The position numbers and the translations under genes are program-made. Below the pieces are notes generated by a model. The model had not been told where the DNA came from. It worked only from the letters and a program-made list of their open reading frames with translations, and searched no databases. A stretch of DNA of 64,000 nt, from contig CAVQID010000018.1 of assembly GCA_963712485.1 (NCBI GenBank), positions 6,886 to 70,885 of the forward strand, in the 5' to 3' direction. This stretch comes from JALORV01 sp963712485 (GTDB lineage: Bacteria; Pseudomonadota; Gammaproteobacteria; Burkholderiales; Burkholderiaceae_F). Shown piece by piece: positions 7,473 through 18,670 of the stretch (positions within the stretch are counted from its first letter, which is position 1; the number at the start of each line of letters is the position of its first letter).

Positions 7473-9576
7473 TTGACTACCAGCTGGTACGCCAACCCCG
7501 GCGTTTGGGCCTACGGTGCGGCGGCATTCGCGTTCGCCTGGCTGGCTCTGCGCCTGATCACTCATTGGCAGCCGGGCGGCAAGCCTGCAATGCTGCTGGC
7601 GATGGCCGGCGCGACTTCGGCGGCAGCGGCCGGCGCCGTGCTGTTCGCGGTCCTACCTTCCCTGCAAACGTGGTGGATCGCGTGGGGCCTGGATCTGTTG
7701 CGAAGTGCCGCGATCCTCGGTTTCCTGCTGGCCTTTCTTGGCGTCCGGGACAAGTCAAAAGGGGCGCAGCGCGGCGGCAGGGGATGGGCGTTTCTGGCGA
7801 GCATCGGGCTGGTGCTGCTTCTGGTTCAACTCCTGCTCGGGGTGAAGCCGCCCGGGGTGCCGGACCTTGAGGTCGCGGCCCACAAGCTCGGGTTCGCTTC
7901 GCAGCTCGGGTTGGCCGTGTTCGGGCTGGTTCTCGTCGAGCAGTGTTATCGACGCACGCCCGCCGGCGGTCCTCGGTGGCAAGTGCGCCCGCTGCTGCTC
8001 GGCATTGCGGGTGTCCTGGCGTTCGATCTGGTGCTGTACACGGATGCCCTGCTGTTCCGTGTGCTCGAGCCGGACCTGTGGTCGGCCCGTGGCATCGCCC
8101 AGGCCGTCACGGTGCCGCTAATGCTGGTCACGCTGCAACGGACGCGCGACTGGTCATTCGAGCTTTCGATATCACGCGGCGTGATGACCGGTTCGACGGC
8201 GCTTCTAGCCGCCGGCGCCTACCTGGTTCTGATGTCCGGCGCCGGCCTGCTGCTGCGGTACTTCGGCGGATCGTGGGGCAGGGCGCTAGAGTCCGCGTTG
8301 GTGTTCGCGGCGCTGCTGCTGCTGGTGGCTGTCGGCCTGTCGGGGACGTTCCGCGCAAAGCTGCGTGTGCTGGTGGCCAAGAATTTCTTTACGTACCGCT
8401 ATGACTACCGCGAGGAGTGGCTGCGCTTCACGAACACGCTGGGCAGCGGGACGGCGGCCGAGCCTTGGTACGCCTGTGTCCGGGCGCTGGGCGACCTGGT
8501 GGAGAGTCCTGGCGGCGCGCTATGGTTGCGGGATGCTGACTCCTACCGCCAGGTTATCCGTTCAGGGCTGCCGGACGATCCGGCTCGCCTAGCCGGAGAA
8601 CGACCCACTGCCGGCGTTCCTTCGGCGCACCGGCTGGGTGCTCGAAATCAGCGATGTCATGTGCACAGTCCGTCGAAGTACGAGAGTCTCTCGCTGCCGA
8701 CGTCAATTGCCGCTGTCCGTGACGCGTGGCTGATCGTTCCCCTGCGTACGGCGGACCAGCTGGTCGGCTTTGTCGTGCTCAGCGAGCCGCGCGTGAAGAT
8801 CGACCTCGACTGGGAGGTGCTCGACCTGCTGAAGACCGCCGGCCGGCAAGCGGGCAGCTACCTGGCTTATGCGCAGGCGACCGAGGCTTTGCTTGAGGCG
8901 CGCAAATTTGACGCGTTTCATCGCATGTCGACGTTCGTCGTGCATGATCTGAAAAACCTGATCGCCCAGCTTCAGCTCCTGCTTTCAAACGTCGAGCGGC
9001 ACCGCAACAATCCGGATTTTCAGCGCGACATGCTGAAGACCATCGAGCATGTCGTCGGCCGCATGCATCAGCTGACCCTGCAATTGCGCCCCGAAGGTTC
9101 GGGTCGCGACCGTCCGCAACCGGTGGATGTGGGCGCGGTCGTAAGGCGGGTCCAGGCGCATCGCACGGGCGGCCGGAGCGGACTCACGGTGGAGGCGGCG
9201 GAGGGCATACTCGCGTGGGCACATGAGGATCTGCTCGAACGTGTCGTCGCCCACCTGGTCCAGAATGCCTTCGACGCGTCTGGCCCAGACCCTCAAGTGG
9301 CGGTTCGTGTCCGATCTGCAGGCGAGGGCGTGCATGATCGAAGTAAGTGACCATGGCAAAGGCATGACGCCCGAGTTCATCCGGGACCGACTGTTCAAGC
9401 CGTTCCAGACCACCAAGGACACCGGCATGGGGATAGGCGCGTTCGAGAGCCAGCAATACATCCAGCAGGTCGGCGGCCGCATCGAGGTCGACAGCACTCC
9501 GGGCGAAGGCACCTGCGTGCGGCTGCATTTGCGGGCGGTCGTACCGGCGCGGACCGATTCCGAGGTGCACGCATGA
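7473..9576 (+). CDS. prsK: XrtA/PEP-CTERM system histidine kinase
   Basis: Membrane sensor kinase of about 700 residues. The first 300 residues hold about eight hydrophobic helices, followed by a GAF-like sensory segment and the transmitter. The His box FHRMSTFVVHDLKN is near residue 485-490, the N box HLVQNAFDAS near 595, the first G box DHGKGM near 625 and TGMGIGAFES near 650. This architecture is that of PrsK, which pairs with PrsR and controls PEP-CTERM/EPS genes. The start is a TTG at 7473. Frame changes occur near 8590-8660 and near 9320; deleting one base at 9320 restores the G boxes, so the gene is probably intact. Its end overlaps prsR by ATGA. Confidence 0.85.
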
Positions 9577-10932
9577 CCGAAGCCCGCCCTGCACTGCTCG
9601 TGGTCGAGGACGATCCTGCGCTGCAGACGCAGATGAAGTGGGCGTTCGACGCCTACGACGTCGCCGTCGCGTCGGATCAAGAGGAGGCCATCGCGCAGCT
9701 GCAGGCGCGTCGAGCCGGCGGTGGTCACGCTCGATCTCGGACTCCCGCCGGAAACCGGCGGAGTCGGCGAAGGCTTCCGCACGCTCGAGAAGATCCTCGA
9801 ACTGGCGCCGGACACGAAGGTGATCGTCGTCACCGGCCAGCACGACAGCGCCAATGCGCGGCGTGCGGTCGCCCTGGGAGCCCACGACTTCTTTGCGAAG
9901 CCCTTCGATGCAGACGTGGTGTCACTGATCATCGACCGCGCCTTCCGCATGCACGAACTGCAGCAGGAGAATCGGCGATTGCTGGCTGCAAGCGCCGAGT
10001 CGGGAGGGATCGTGACCGGCGCGCCCGAGATGCAGGCAGTGTGCCGCATGATCGAGAAGGTCGCCTCAACCGATGCCACCGTGCTTCTGCTCGGCGAGTC
10101 TGGAACGGGCAAGGAACTGCTCGCGCACGCGCTGCATGATTCCTCCGGCCGCAGCAAGAAGCGCTTCGTCGCGATCAACTGCGCGGCGATTCCGGATACG
10201 CTCCTCGAGAGTGAACTCTTCGGTTACGAGCGCGGTGCATTCACCGGCGCAACCAAGCAGACCCCGGGGCGCATCGAAACCGCCAACCACGGGACGCTGT
10301 TCCTCGACGAAATCGGCGACCTGCCGGCGGCGTTGCAGGCCAAGCTGCTGCGCTTCCTGCAGGAACGCACGATCGAAAGGCTCGGCGGCCGGGAGGAGAT
10401 CCCGGTCGACGTTCGCATCGTTTGCGCCACCCATCAGAACCTGCGCGAACGCATCGCAGCCGGTTCGTTCCGCGAGGACCTGTTCTATCGACTCGCGGAG
10501 ATCGTCGTCACGGTTCCGCCGCTGCGGGACCGCGCCGGCGATGCGGTGCTGCTTGCGCATCACTTCGTACGCCGCTTCGCCGACGAGCAGAAGCGCGCTC
10601 GCCTCAGCATCAGCGACGACGCACTTGCGGCGATCGAACGCCATCGCTGGCGGGGCAACGTGCGCGAACTCGAAAATGTCCTCAAGCGCGCCGTGATCCT
10701 CGCGGACAGCCAGGTGATCAAAGCCTGCGACCTCGGGCTCGAAGGCGCGAGCGCCGAAGACTCGCCGCTGAACCTGCGCGAGGCAAGGGATAGCGCCGAA
10801 CGCCGCGAGGTCGTGCGTGCCCTGGCGCGGGCGAATGGCAATCTGTCCAAGGCGGCCGACCTTCTCGGGATCAGTCGACCGACACTCTACGATCTGCTTA
10901 ACCGCTTCGGCTTGCGTAAGCAGGAAGCATGA
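9573..10932 (+). CDS. prsR: XrtA/PEP-CTERM system sigma-54 response regulator
   Basis: NtrC-type regulator of about 452 residues. It has a receiver domain (VVEDD near residue 10; phospho-acceptor Asp in VVTLDLGLPP near residue 53) and an AAA+ domain with Walker A GESGTGKE near 173, GAFTGA (the sigma-54 contact loop) near 220 and LFLDEIGDL near 242. The Fis-type HTH (NLSKAADLLGISRPTLYDLL) ends the protein. An intact GAFTGA shows it activates RpoN promoters, as known for PrsR in PEP-CTERM regulons. A single inserted base near 9708 (LQAR to EPAVVTLD) breaks the receiver reading. It is translationally coupled to prsK and followed 9 bp later by prsT. Confidence 0.88.
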
Positions 10933-10941
10933 AAGGTGTGC

Positions 10942-13740
10942 ATGAATAGCTCGACAACGTGGAGTTCGACAGGCCTGCGACGCGTCGCGCTGATCGCGGC
11001 AGTCACTGGGGCGCTCCTCGCGGCGTGCGGGACCGATTCAGCCGATCTGATTCGCTCGGCCCGTGAGTACCAGGCGAAGGGTGATCACGCAGCAGCGATT
11101 ATCCAGCTGAAGAACGCGGTGCAGCAGCAGCCCGCCAACGGCGAGGCGCGGCTCCTGCTCGGCCAGTCGTCGCTGGCCGTCGGTGACCCCGTGAGCGCCG
11201 AGAAGGAATTTCGCAGGGCGCTGGAGTACGGCCAGTCCCGCGCCACCGTCGCGCCGCTGCTGGCGCAGGCCCTGCTGGAGAGCGGTCAACCCGACAAGGT
11301 CATATCTGAGTTCGCCGACGCGAAGCTCGACGAGCCCAGAGCCGAAGCGGAGCTGCGAGCCCGCGTTGGTGAGGCACATGTCAGATCCGGGAAGTTCAAG
11401 GAGGCGTCAGTGTCCTTCGCGGCGGCGTTGGCCGCCGATCCCTCGAACGTTCGAGCGCAGCTCGGACAAGTCGGTCTGATGGCGATGGAGGGCCAGCTCG
11501 ACGCCGCGTTGGCAGCTGTGGCAAAGGTCATCGCCGCCCATCCCAAGTCGGCTCAAGCGCACTATGCTTCAGGGAGAACTGAAGCTCGCTGCGGGCGATC
11601 GCGCCGGCGGGCGCGCCTCGCTGGAACAGGCCGTCGCAGCCGATCCGGCGCTGCCGCAACCGCGCTTCGCGCTGATCGGCCTGCTCATCGCCGATGGCCA
11701 GCTCGATGCCGCTGCGACGCAGGTCGAAGCGGCCACGGGCGGTCCGCGGCGGCGACTTGCGACTCACCTACTTTGACGCGCTGATCGCGGTCGGCAAGAA
11801 GGACTTCGTCAAGGCGCGCGATCTGAGCCAGCAACTGCTCAAGCGGGCTCCCGAGCACGTGCCGACCCTGGTACTCATCGGCGGCATCGAACTCCAGGAG
11901 AAGCATTACGCCACGGCCGAGTCGACGCTTCAAAGAGCGCTGATGCTCGCTCCCCAACACACCGGGGCCCGAATCCTGCTGGTGCGGACTTACCTGGCGT
12001 CGAATCAGGCGCCACGCGCCCTGGAGGTCATCCAGCCATTGATCGCCGGCAGCGTTCGCGTCGCCCCGACAACGATGATGCTGGCCGGCGAGACTTACCT
12101 GGCCAACGGCGACATCAAGGAGGCCGCGCAGTATTTCGAGGCCGCCTCTCAGTCGAAGTCGCAGCAAGAGCTCGCACGCATTCGGCTCGGCCAGATCGCG
12201 CTCGCCAGCGGCGACGTAGATGACGGCATCAAGACGCTGGAAGCCGCGACCGCGCAGGACAACGCGCCGATCCAGGCGGAGATGGCGCTGATAGCCGGCT
12301 ATACGCGCAAAGGGCGAGACCGCCAAGGCACTTCAGGCGGCCCAGGCGCTGGTCAAGAAGCACCCGGACAATCCGCTGGCTTATCAGATTCTTGGGGCGG
12401 TGCAGGTGTCGCGCAAGGATGCCTCGGCGGCTCGCGCTGCTTACGCGAAGGCGCTCGAGCTGAATCCGCTTTACTTGCCGGCGGCGGCGGGCCTCGCGCG
12501 ACTCGACCTTGCGGCGAACAAGCCGGCCGATGCGCGCGGCCGATTTGAATCCATTGCCGCGAAGGATCCCAAGAACGAACTGGCGCTGCTCGGCCTCGCC
12601 GACGTGATGGCGGCCACGCGGGCGCCGGCGCCCGAAATCGCGGCGGTGCTTCAGCGGGCGATCAATGCCAAGCCGACCTCTGTGCCCGCCCGCGTGGCGT
12701 TGATCACGCTGCATCTGCAGACCAACAATCCGAGGGCAGCCCTCAGCGCCGCACAGGACGCGGTCGGCGCCCTCGGCAACGAGCCCCGCATCCAGGATGC
12801 ACTGGGTCGTGCGCAGTTGGCCGCTGGGGAAACGAACCAGGCGATCGAGACCTTCAACCGACTGGCAGCCGCGGAGCCGCAGTCAACCCAGCCGCTGACC
12901 CGCCTGGCGTCGGTCTATGCGAGTCGGCAGGAACCTGGAAAGGCAGTCGAAGCCCTGCTGCGGGCGCAGAAGCTCGCGCCATCGGACCCGGCCATTGCGC
13001 GTGATCTGGTGCTCGGCTACCTGATGCAGGGCAAGACCGACGACGCGCTGAAGCAGGCGCGCATCCTGCAGTCCGCAGCGCCGAAGTCGGCGATCGGCTT
13101 CGTACTTGAGGGGGACGTCTACTCCGCTTCGAAGCAATGGGGGCCGGCAGAGCGCTCCTACCGGGACGGGCTGAAGGTCGATCCGGCGATCGGTCGTCGT
13201 CGCCCTGAAGCTGCATGGTGTGCTGGTCGCCGCGGGCAAGAAGGGCGAGGCCGATGCGCTGGCACGCAAATGGATCGACGACCATCCGAACGACGTCGCG
13301 TTCCAGAGCTATCTTGCCGAACAGGCGTTGCGCGACCGCGACTTCAAGCAGGCGGCCACGCAGTACCAGGCGGTGCTGGCGAAGCAGCCGGACAACGTGA
13401 CCGCCCTGAACAACCTCGCGTGGGCGCTTGGCCAGCAAGGCGATCCCAAGGCGCTGGGCTATGCGGAAAGGGCGCTCAAGCTCGCACCTGAAAGTCCGCT
13501 CGTGCTTGACACCGTGGGCGTGCTGTACACGTCCCGCGGCGACGCTGCAAAGGGCGTGGAATACCTGACGCGTGCCGTAGCCCTCGCGCCGCAGCGTCAT
13601 GACATCCGGCTGAACTACGCCAAGGCGCTGCTGAAGGCCGGACGAACCGACGATGCGCGCAAGGAACTGGAGCAGCTTCAGAAGGTCAGCCAGGACTTCC
13701 CGGGCAAGTCCGAGGTGGCCGTCCTGCTGAAAAGCAGTAA
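10942..13740 (+). CDS. prsT: XrtA/PEP-CTERM system TPR lipoprotein
   Basis: Very long TPR protein of about 930 residues. The N-terminus is a lipoprotein signal (ALIAAVTGALLAAC), then about 20 tandem tetratricopeptide-like units of the AYAKALELNP and LNNLAWALGQQGDPK type. This is the PrsT family, which always accompanies prsK/prsR; it probably scaffolds at the envelope, but its role is not defined. Frame changes near 11565, 11745, 12312 and 13197 are each repaired by removing one base (for example G in cactatGcttcag), so the gene looks intact. As printed, its last frame runs on into the next gene; the proper end is probably the TAA at 13738-13740. Confidence 0.82.
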
Positions 13741-13777
13741 CGATTCTCGAGAAGAAGAAAAGGGAAGCACGGTAATC

Positions 13778-15058
13778 ATGGGGGTCATAGGGGTTGTTGG
13801 GTTGGGTTATGTCGGTCTGCCACTGGCGGTCGAGTTCGGCAAGAAGGTACCGACGGTGGGCTTTGACCTGATGCAGGAGAAGGTCGACGCATATCGTCGC
13901 CATGTCGATCCGACCGGCGAGGTCAGCTCCGAGGACCTCAAGGCGGCGCGTCTGCTGGACGCGACGACCGATCCGACCCGACTGCGCGAGGCGGACTTCA
14001 TCATCGTGGCGGTGCCGACGCCGATCGACGCGGCGCATCAGCCGGACTTCTCGCCTCTCGTCGGCGCAAGCATCACCGTTGGGCGCCACATGAAGAAGGG
14101 CACGACGGTCGTGTATGAGTCGACTGTCTATCCGGGGGCCACGGAGGAGGTGTGCATTCCGCTGCTCGAGCGTGAGTCGGGGCTCAAGTGGAAGCAGGAT
14201 TTCTTCGTCGGCTATTCGCCGGAGCGCATCAATCCGGGCGATCGAGAGCACACCCTGACGCGCATCGTCAAGGTCGTCTCAGGCGACACGGCGGAAACGC
14301 TCGAGCGCGTGGCGAGGACCTACGAAACGGTGATCACCGCGGGTGTCCACCGCGCGTCCAGCATCAAGGTCGCCGAGGCGGCAAAGGTCATCGAGAACAC
14401 GCAGCGCGACCTCAACATTGCGTTGATGAACGAACTGGCGCTGATCTTCCATCGGATCGGCATCGACACGATGGAGGTGCTGCAGGCTGCAGGGACGAAG
14501 TGGAACTTCCTGCCGTTCCGGCCCGGTCTGGTCGGCGGCCACTGCATCGGCGTCGATCCGTACTACCTGACGCACAAGGCGGACATGCTGGGCTACCACC
14601 CGCAGGTCATCCTGGCCGGCCGCCGGATCAACGACGGCATGGGCCACTTTGTCGCGGAGCAGACCGTCAAGCAGCTGATCCAGGCGGGTCTGCAGGTCAA
14701 GGACGCAGACGTCATCGTGCTCGGCCTGACATTCAAGGAAAACTGCCCGGACCTGCGCAACTCCCGGGTGATCGACATCGTTCGCGAGCTGGAGTCCTTT
14801 GGCGCGCGTGTCAGCGTCCACGATCCGCTGGCCGACGCTGCCGAAGCGATGCACGAGTACGGCGTCAGGCTCAGTTCATGGGACGAACTGCCGCAGGGGT
14901 GCGCGATCGTGGCCGCGGTGGCGCATGACGAATACAGGCGGCGACCCGTCGACGATTTCGTCGGCAAGCTCCGCCCCGGCGGCCTGTATGTCGACGTCAA
15001 GTGCCAGGCCGACGCGCAGCAACTGCGCTCTCGTGGGCTGCACGTGTGGCGCCTCTGA
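13778..15058 (+). CDS. UDP-N-acetylhexosamine 6-dehydrogenase
   Basis: Intact 426-residue nucleotide-sugar dehydrogenase of the WecC/TviB/WbpA type. It has the NAD Rossmann motif GVVGLGYVGLP at residues 4-14, the central KVAEAAKVIENTQRDLNIAL helix, the catalytic Cys in GGHCIGVDPYY near residue 255, and a C-terminal UDP-binding Rossmann domain starting VIVLGLTFKENCPDLRNS. It oxidises C6 of a UDP-HexNAc to the uronic acid using two NAD+. With the UDP-GlcNAc 2-epimerase at 24373 it could make UDP-ManNAcA; without it, UDP-GlcNAcA. The start ATG at 13778 has a purine-rich stretch (gaagaagaaaaggga) upstream. Confidence 0.85.
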   Translation: MGVIGVVGLGYVGLPLAVEFGKKVPTVGFDLMQEKVDAYRRHVDPTGEVSSEDLKAARLLDATTDPTRLREADFIIVAVPTPIDAAHQPDFSPLVGASITVGRHMKKGTTVVYESTVYPGATEEVCIPLLERESGLKWKQDFFVGYSPERINPGDREHTLTRIVKVVSGDTAETLERVARTYETVITAGVHRASSIKVAEAAKVIENTQRDLNIALMNELALIFHRIGIDTMEVLQAAGTKWNFLPFRPGLVGGHCIGVDPYYLTHKADMLGYHPQVILAGRRINDGMGHFVAEQTVKQLIQAGLQVKDADVIVLGLTFKENCPDLRNSRVIDIVRELESFGARVSVHDPLADAAEAMHEYGVRLSSWDELPQGCAIVAAVAHDEYRRRPVDDFVGKLRPGGLYVDVKCQADAQQLRSRGLHVWRL

Positions 15059-15863
15059 CGGGCCTGGATGGGTTGGCCGCGCGCCGCCGTGGCGTCGTTC
15101 GGCTGCTGGCGCTCGGCTTGCTGCTGACGGTGTTCGGTTTCACCCCGGAAAGCGCCGGGCCCAGACACCCCAGGCGATCGAGCAGGTCAAGCCTTCCATC
15201 GTCGCCATCGGCACCTTCCAGGCCACGCGCGTGCCGCAGTTCCGGTTCCTCGGTACCGGGTTTGCGGTGGGCGATGGGACGCTTGCGGCGACGAACGCCC
15301 ACGTGATTCCTTCGACTCTCAACCTCGGGGCCGATCCGGAGCAGCTGGTCGCGCTATTGCCGGGAACGGACCTGTCGCGGGTGGGGATCCGCAAGCTCAG
15401 CCGCGCCGCGATCGACAGCGAGCACGACCTGGTGCTGATGAAAATGGACGGACCGCCGCTGAAGCCGGTCCGCCTGCGGGACTCCGCGACGGTCGCCGAA
15501 GGCGACAGCCTGCTCTTTACCGGGTTTCCGATCGGCGGTGTCCTGGGGCTGTTCCCGGCGACCCACCGCGCCATGGTGGCGGCGATCGCGCCGGTCGCCA
15601 TGCCGTCGGCCAGCGGCCGGCAGCTGGATCCCAAGGTCGTGCGTCGGCTCCGCGAGTCGGCGTTTTCGGTGTTCCAACTCGACGCCACCGCGTTTCCAGG
15701 AAACAGCGGCAGCCCGCTTTACGACCCGGCGACCGGTGAAGTGGTCGGCATCCTCAACATGGTCTTTGTCAAGGCGACCAAGGAATCGGCGCTGACGCAG
15801 CCGTCCGGAATCAGCTACGCCATCCCGTCGCGATACCTGATCGACCTCGTCGCGAGGATCTGA
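15046..15863 (+). CDS. Secreted trypsin-like serine protease
   Basis: About 270 residues. The N-terminal hydrophobic segment LLALGLLLTVFGF is a probable signal peptide. The chymotrypsin-fold catalytic triad is visible: His in ATNAHVI, Asp in SEHDLVLMKMD, Ser in FPGNSGSPLYDP with the oxyanion loop. The family is the S1/Trypsin_2 type without a PDZ domain, so it is not a full DegP. A one-base frame change near 15160 separates the signal from the mature part. The likely GTG start at 15046 overlaps the dehydrogenase end. It lies between regulatory and synthesis genes of the XrtA locus, suggesting an envelope role; the substrate is unknown. Confidence 0.7.
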
Positions 15864-16419
15864 CCTGAAGCGAAGATGCGTTCTGAATTCCGTATCGCGG
15901 ATCAATACGCACTGAAGTGAAACTACTGAGCTTTTGGACCGAAACACGTAAGGCTGCACGGTGACTGCAACTGTCGTGCGCACGACAAGTTTTCTGGCGC
16001 GCTTCAGACATGTTTATGGGGCGCTGTCAGAAAACCCGACGAACAGCCATTGCCCTAGTGTCGCCATTTGTATAGGCTGCGCCGTTCGGATTAACTGACG
16101 TCGGTAACAGGGACGGGAGGGCTGCCCCAGATAAGCGACGATTGCACGGAGCAGACGACCCTCCGCCTCTCCCTCGGTCCAGCGTTCGCTGCACCATCAC
16201 CCCCTGCCTGTCAAGAGGAATAGTCCACATCCATTGAGCCTCGGCTCAGACTGGTCAGGGTGGCTATCCCCTCCGAAACTGCCGGGAGGGTTCACGGAAG
16301 AGGAAAAAGTCCGGAACTCCACGGCTGTCGCATTACTGACATTTCGATCATTCAGAGTACGACCACTGAAGACCCGCCCGTCGCTTAGGCGCGTAAGGGG
16401 GCTAAAGGAAGGAACTGCT
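15864..16419. other. Long intergenic region before the EPS synthesis operon
   Basis: About 556 bp with no protein-like reading frame. It separates the regulatory block from the synthesis genes and should hold the operon promoter. The last part gives a strong ribosome-binding site (aaaggaaggaac, about 16404-16415) ahead of a GTG start. I looked for a -24/-12 element here and found none with both GG and GC in place and good flanks. Confidence 0.5.
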
Positions 16420-17820
16420 GTGATCAGTATTTCTCGACGTCCGATGTCGGTCGCGTCATTTGCCGACATGGGACTTTTCGCTGCGTTTTGCATCGCGTCG
16501 ATGCTTCTCGCAGTGTCAATACAGCTCGGGCCCTACGGGGTCGCCGCGAGCTCGGCCCTGCTGTATGCGCTCGAGTTTGCACTCGTGACGACGGCAGTCG
16601 GCACCATGTTTGGCCTGTTCCGCAATGGCGAACGCAAGACGCTGGCCGTGGTCTTCACGCGCTCCCTTGTGACCATCGCGGTCGGCGTTCCCATCTGCTA
16701 CGTCGCCTTTCGGTATGGAGCCTCGGCGGCGAAGATCTGCGCGCGGTTCTGCCGTACGCCGCGCTGTTTACGCTATCTGCAGTGATCCTTGTACGTCCGG
16801 TCCTCGTCGCTGCTCTTTCGAGCAGCCTGGGTGTACGACGGATCCTCATCATCGGCACCGGCCCGGAAGCGATGGCCGTCGAGGAGATGATCGAGAATCA
16901 CGGCACGCGCGGCGCCGTGGTCGTGGGCTTCTTCCCGGCCGGCAGCCCTAGCGAAGCGGCCGATCCTGCGCGCCCCGGACGCGCCCCCGTTTTCCCTCCG
17001 GACCTCAAGCTGCAGGCGATTGTCGAGCGGTTTCGAGTCAACGAGGTGATCGTCGCTGCGCGTGAGCAGCGCGGCGGTGCGTTGCCCATGAACGACCTGC
17101 TCGAGTGCCGTGTCGCCGGCGTGCCGGTATGCGATCTGTCGGCGTTCTACGAGCGGGTGCGTGGCGAAGTGCCGGTCGATTCACTCAAGGCGAGCTGGTT
17201 GATCTACAGCGACGGTTTCGTGCAGAGCCCGTTGCGTCGCTTCACGAAGCGCGCCTTCGACGTCTTCGCGGCGACCGGACTGCTGATCATCGGCATGCCG
17301 GTCATGTTGTTGGCCACGTTCGCAATCATGATGGAGAGCGGCTTTCCTATCCTGATCGTTCAGGAGCGTGTCGGCCGCTCGGGTCGCAACTTCAAGGTGT
17401 TGAAGCTGCGGACGATGAGCAAGGATGCCGAGGGTGACGGCGTCGCGCGGTGGGCCGTTCGCAATGACGCGCGGGTGACGAGGGTCGGACGGCTCCTGCG
17501 CAAACTGCGCATCGACGAGATGCCGCAGCTGATCAATGTGCTCAACGGTGACATGAGCCTGGTGGGACCGCGTCCGGAACGGCCGGCGTTCGTCGCGCAG
17601 TTGCGCGAGCATGTTCGCTTCTACGACGTGCGCCACTGCGTCAAGCCGGGACTGACCGGCTGGGCCCAGATCCGCTTTCCGTACGGCTCGTCGATCGAGG
17701 ACGCGCAGCGCAAGCTCCAGTTCGACCTGTTCTACGTGAAGAACAACTCGCTGATCCTCGATGTGCTTGATCCTGGCCGAGACCGTCCGCGTCGTTCTGT
17801 TCGGCGAGGGGGCCCAGTAG
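16420..17820 (+). CDS. XrtA-associated polyprenyl-phosphate sugar-1-phosphate transferase (EpsB-like)
   Basis: Initiating transferase of about 466 residues. The N-terminal half has four or more membrane helices, then a nucleotide-binding-like domain (RRILIIGTGPEAMAVEEMI). The C-terminal bacterial sugar transferase domain begins near residue 268 (SPLRRFTKRAFDVFAATG) and carries KVLKLRTM, LRKLRIDEMPQL, NGDMSLVGPRPERP and GLTGWAQI. It moves a sugar-1-phosphate onto undecaprenyl phosphate, the first committed step of the polymer. A GTG start at 16420 follows a strong ribosome-binding site. One base is missing near 16720 and one extra near 17770; correcting the latter gives the normal ending LILAETVRVVLFGEGAQ. 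Confidence 0.85.
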
Positions 17821-17998
17821 GCCACGGGCACCTTCTGCGCAGCGCCGCTGGCCGCCAAACGGCGGAATTCGCTCGGCCAACGCGATTTTGCGATGCACCA
17901 ACGCATATTTGCCTGTACTAGACTGCTTTTTGTGCACCGCCCACGCCGAAACGCGTCATAGGGCTGCAGGACTGTTCCCACCCGGAGGGTTGAAGCAA

Positions 17999-18617
17999 AT
18001 GAGGCAGCCAACGTTCTTCTCTCGCATCCTGCTCGCGATGGCGCTCGCCGCTGGTGCTTGGCGCCTGCTCGACAAGCAGTTACCCGCCTGCACCGACAGC
18101 GGCGGCGACGCCGGATTACAAGTACCTCATCGGGTCGCTGGACACCGTAAACATCGTCGTCTGGAGGAATCCCGAGCTTTCGATGACCGTGCCGGTGCGG
18201 CCGGACGGCCGCATCAGCACGCCTTTGGTCGAGGACCTTCCGGCACTCGGCAAGAATCCCGCCGAACTTGCGCGCGACCTCGAAAAGGCACTGTCGAAGT
18301 TCATCCGCGATCCGGTCGTCACCGTGATCGTCAACAATTTCAACGGTCCCTTCGACGAGCAGATCCGAATCATTGGCGAGGCCGCCAAGCCGCAGGCCGT
18401 TGCGTATCGCCAGAACATGACGGTGCTGGACGTCATGATCGTCGTCGGCGGATTGACCGACTTCGCCGACGGCAACAAGGCCGTACTGGTGCGCGGCGCC
18501 GAGCAGGGCAAGCAATACCAGGTCCGGCTCGGCGATCTGGTGCGTCGTGGCGACATCTCGGCCAATGTCGACATGCGACCGGGCGACGTACTGATCATTC
18601 CGCAGAGCTGGTTCTAG
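17999..18617 (+). CDS. XrtA-associated polysaccharide export lipoprotein (Wza-like, EpsE)
   Basis: About 205 residues. Lipoprotein signal MRQPTFFSRILLAMALAA followed, after one extra base near 18057, by VLGACSTSS with the lipid-attachment Cys. The mature part is a Poly_export (PES) domain: YLIGSLDTVNIVVWRNPELS, VRPDGRISTPLVEDL and then a SLBB-type repeat ending DMRPGDVLIIPQSWF. It forms the outer-membrane or periplasmic export channel for the polymer. It is followed 53 bp later by the chain-length gene. Confidence 0.85.
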
Positions 18618-18670
18618 CGGCTCGTCGGAGTCTGGAACAGGTTGCGGTTGAACGAGTTGACAGGGTAGCG

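Noticed and set aside
13220..15058. Genuine PrsT-dehydrogenase fusion protein
   Set aside because: The dehydrogenase has its own start with a purine-rich leader and the prsT family normally ends here; a one-base error explains the readthrough.
17826..17841. Possible sigma-54 promoter (GGGCAC with GC 12 bp on) upstream of the export gene
   Set aside because: The -12 half (TGCGCA) is poor and such GG-N10-GC matches are frequent in GC-rich DNA; not supported without expression data.
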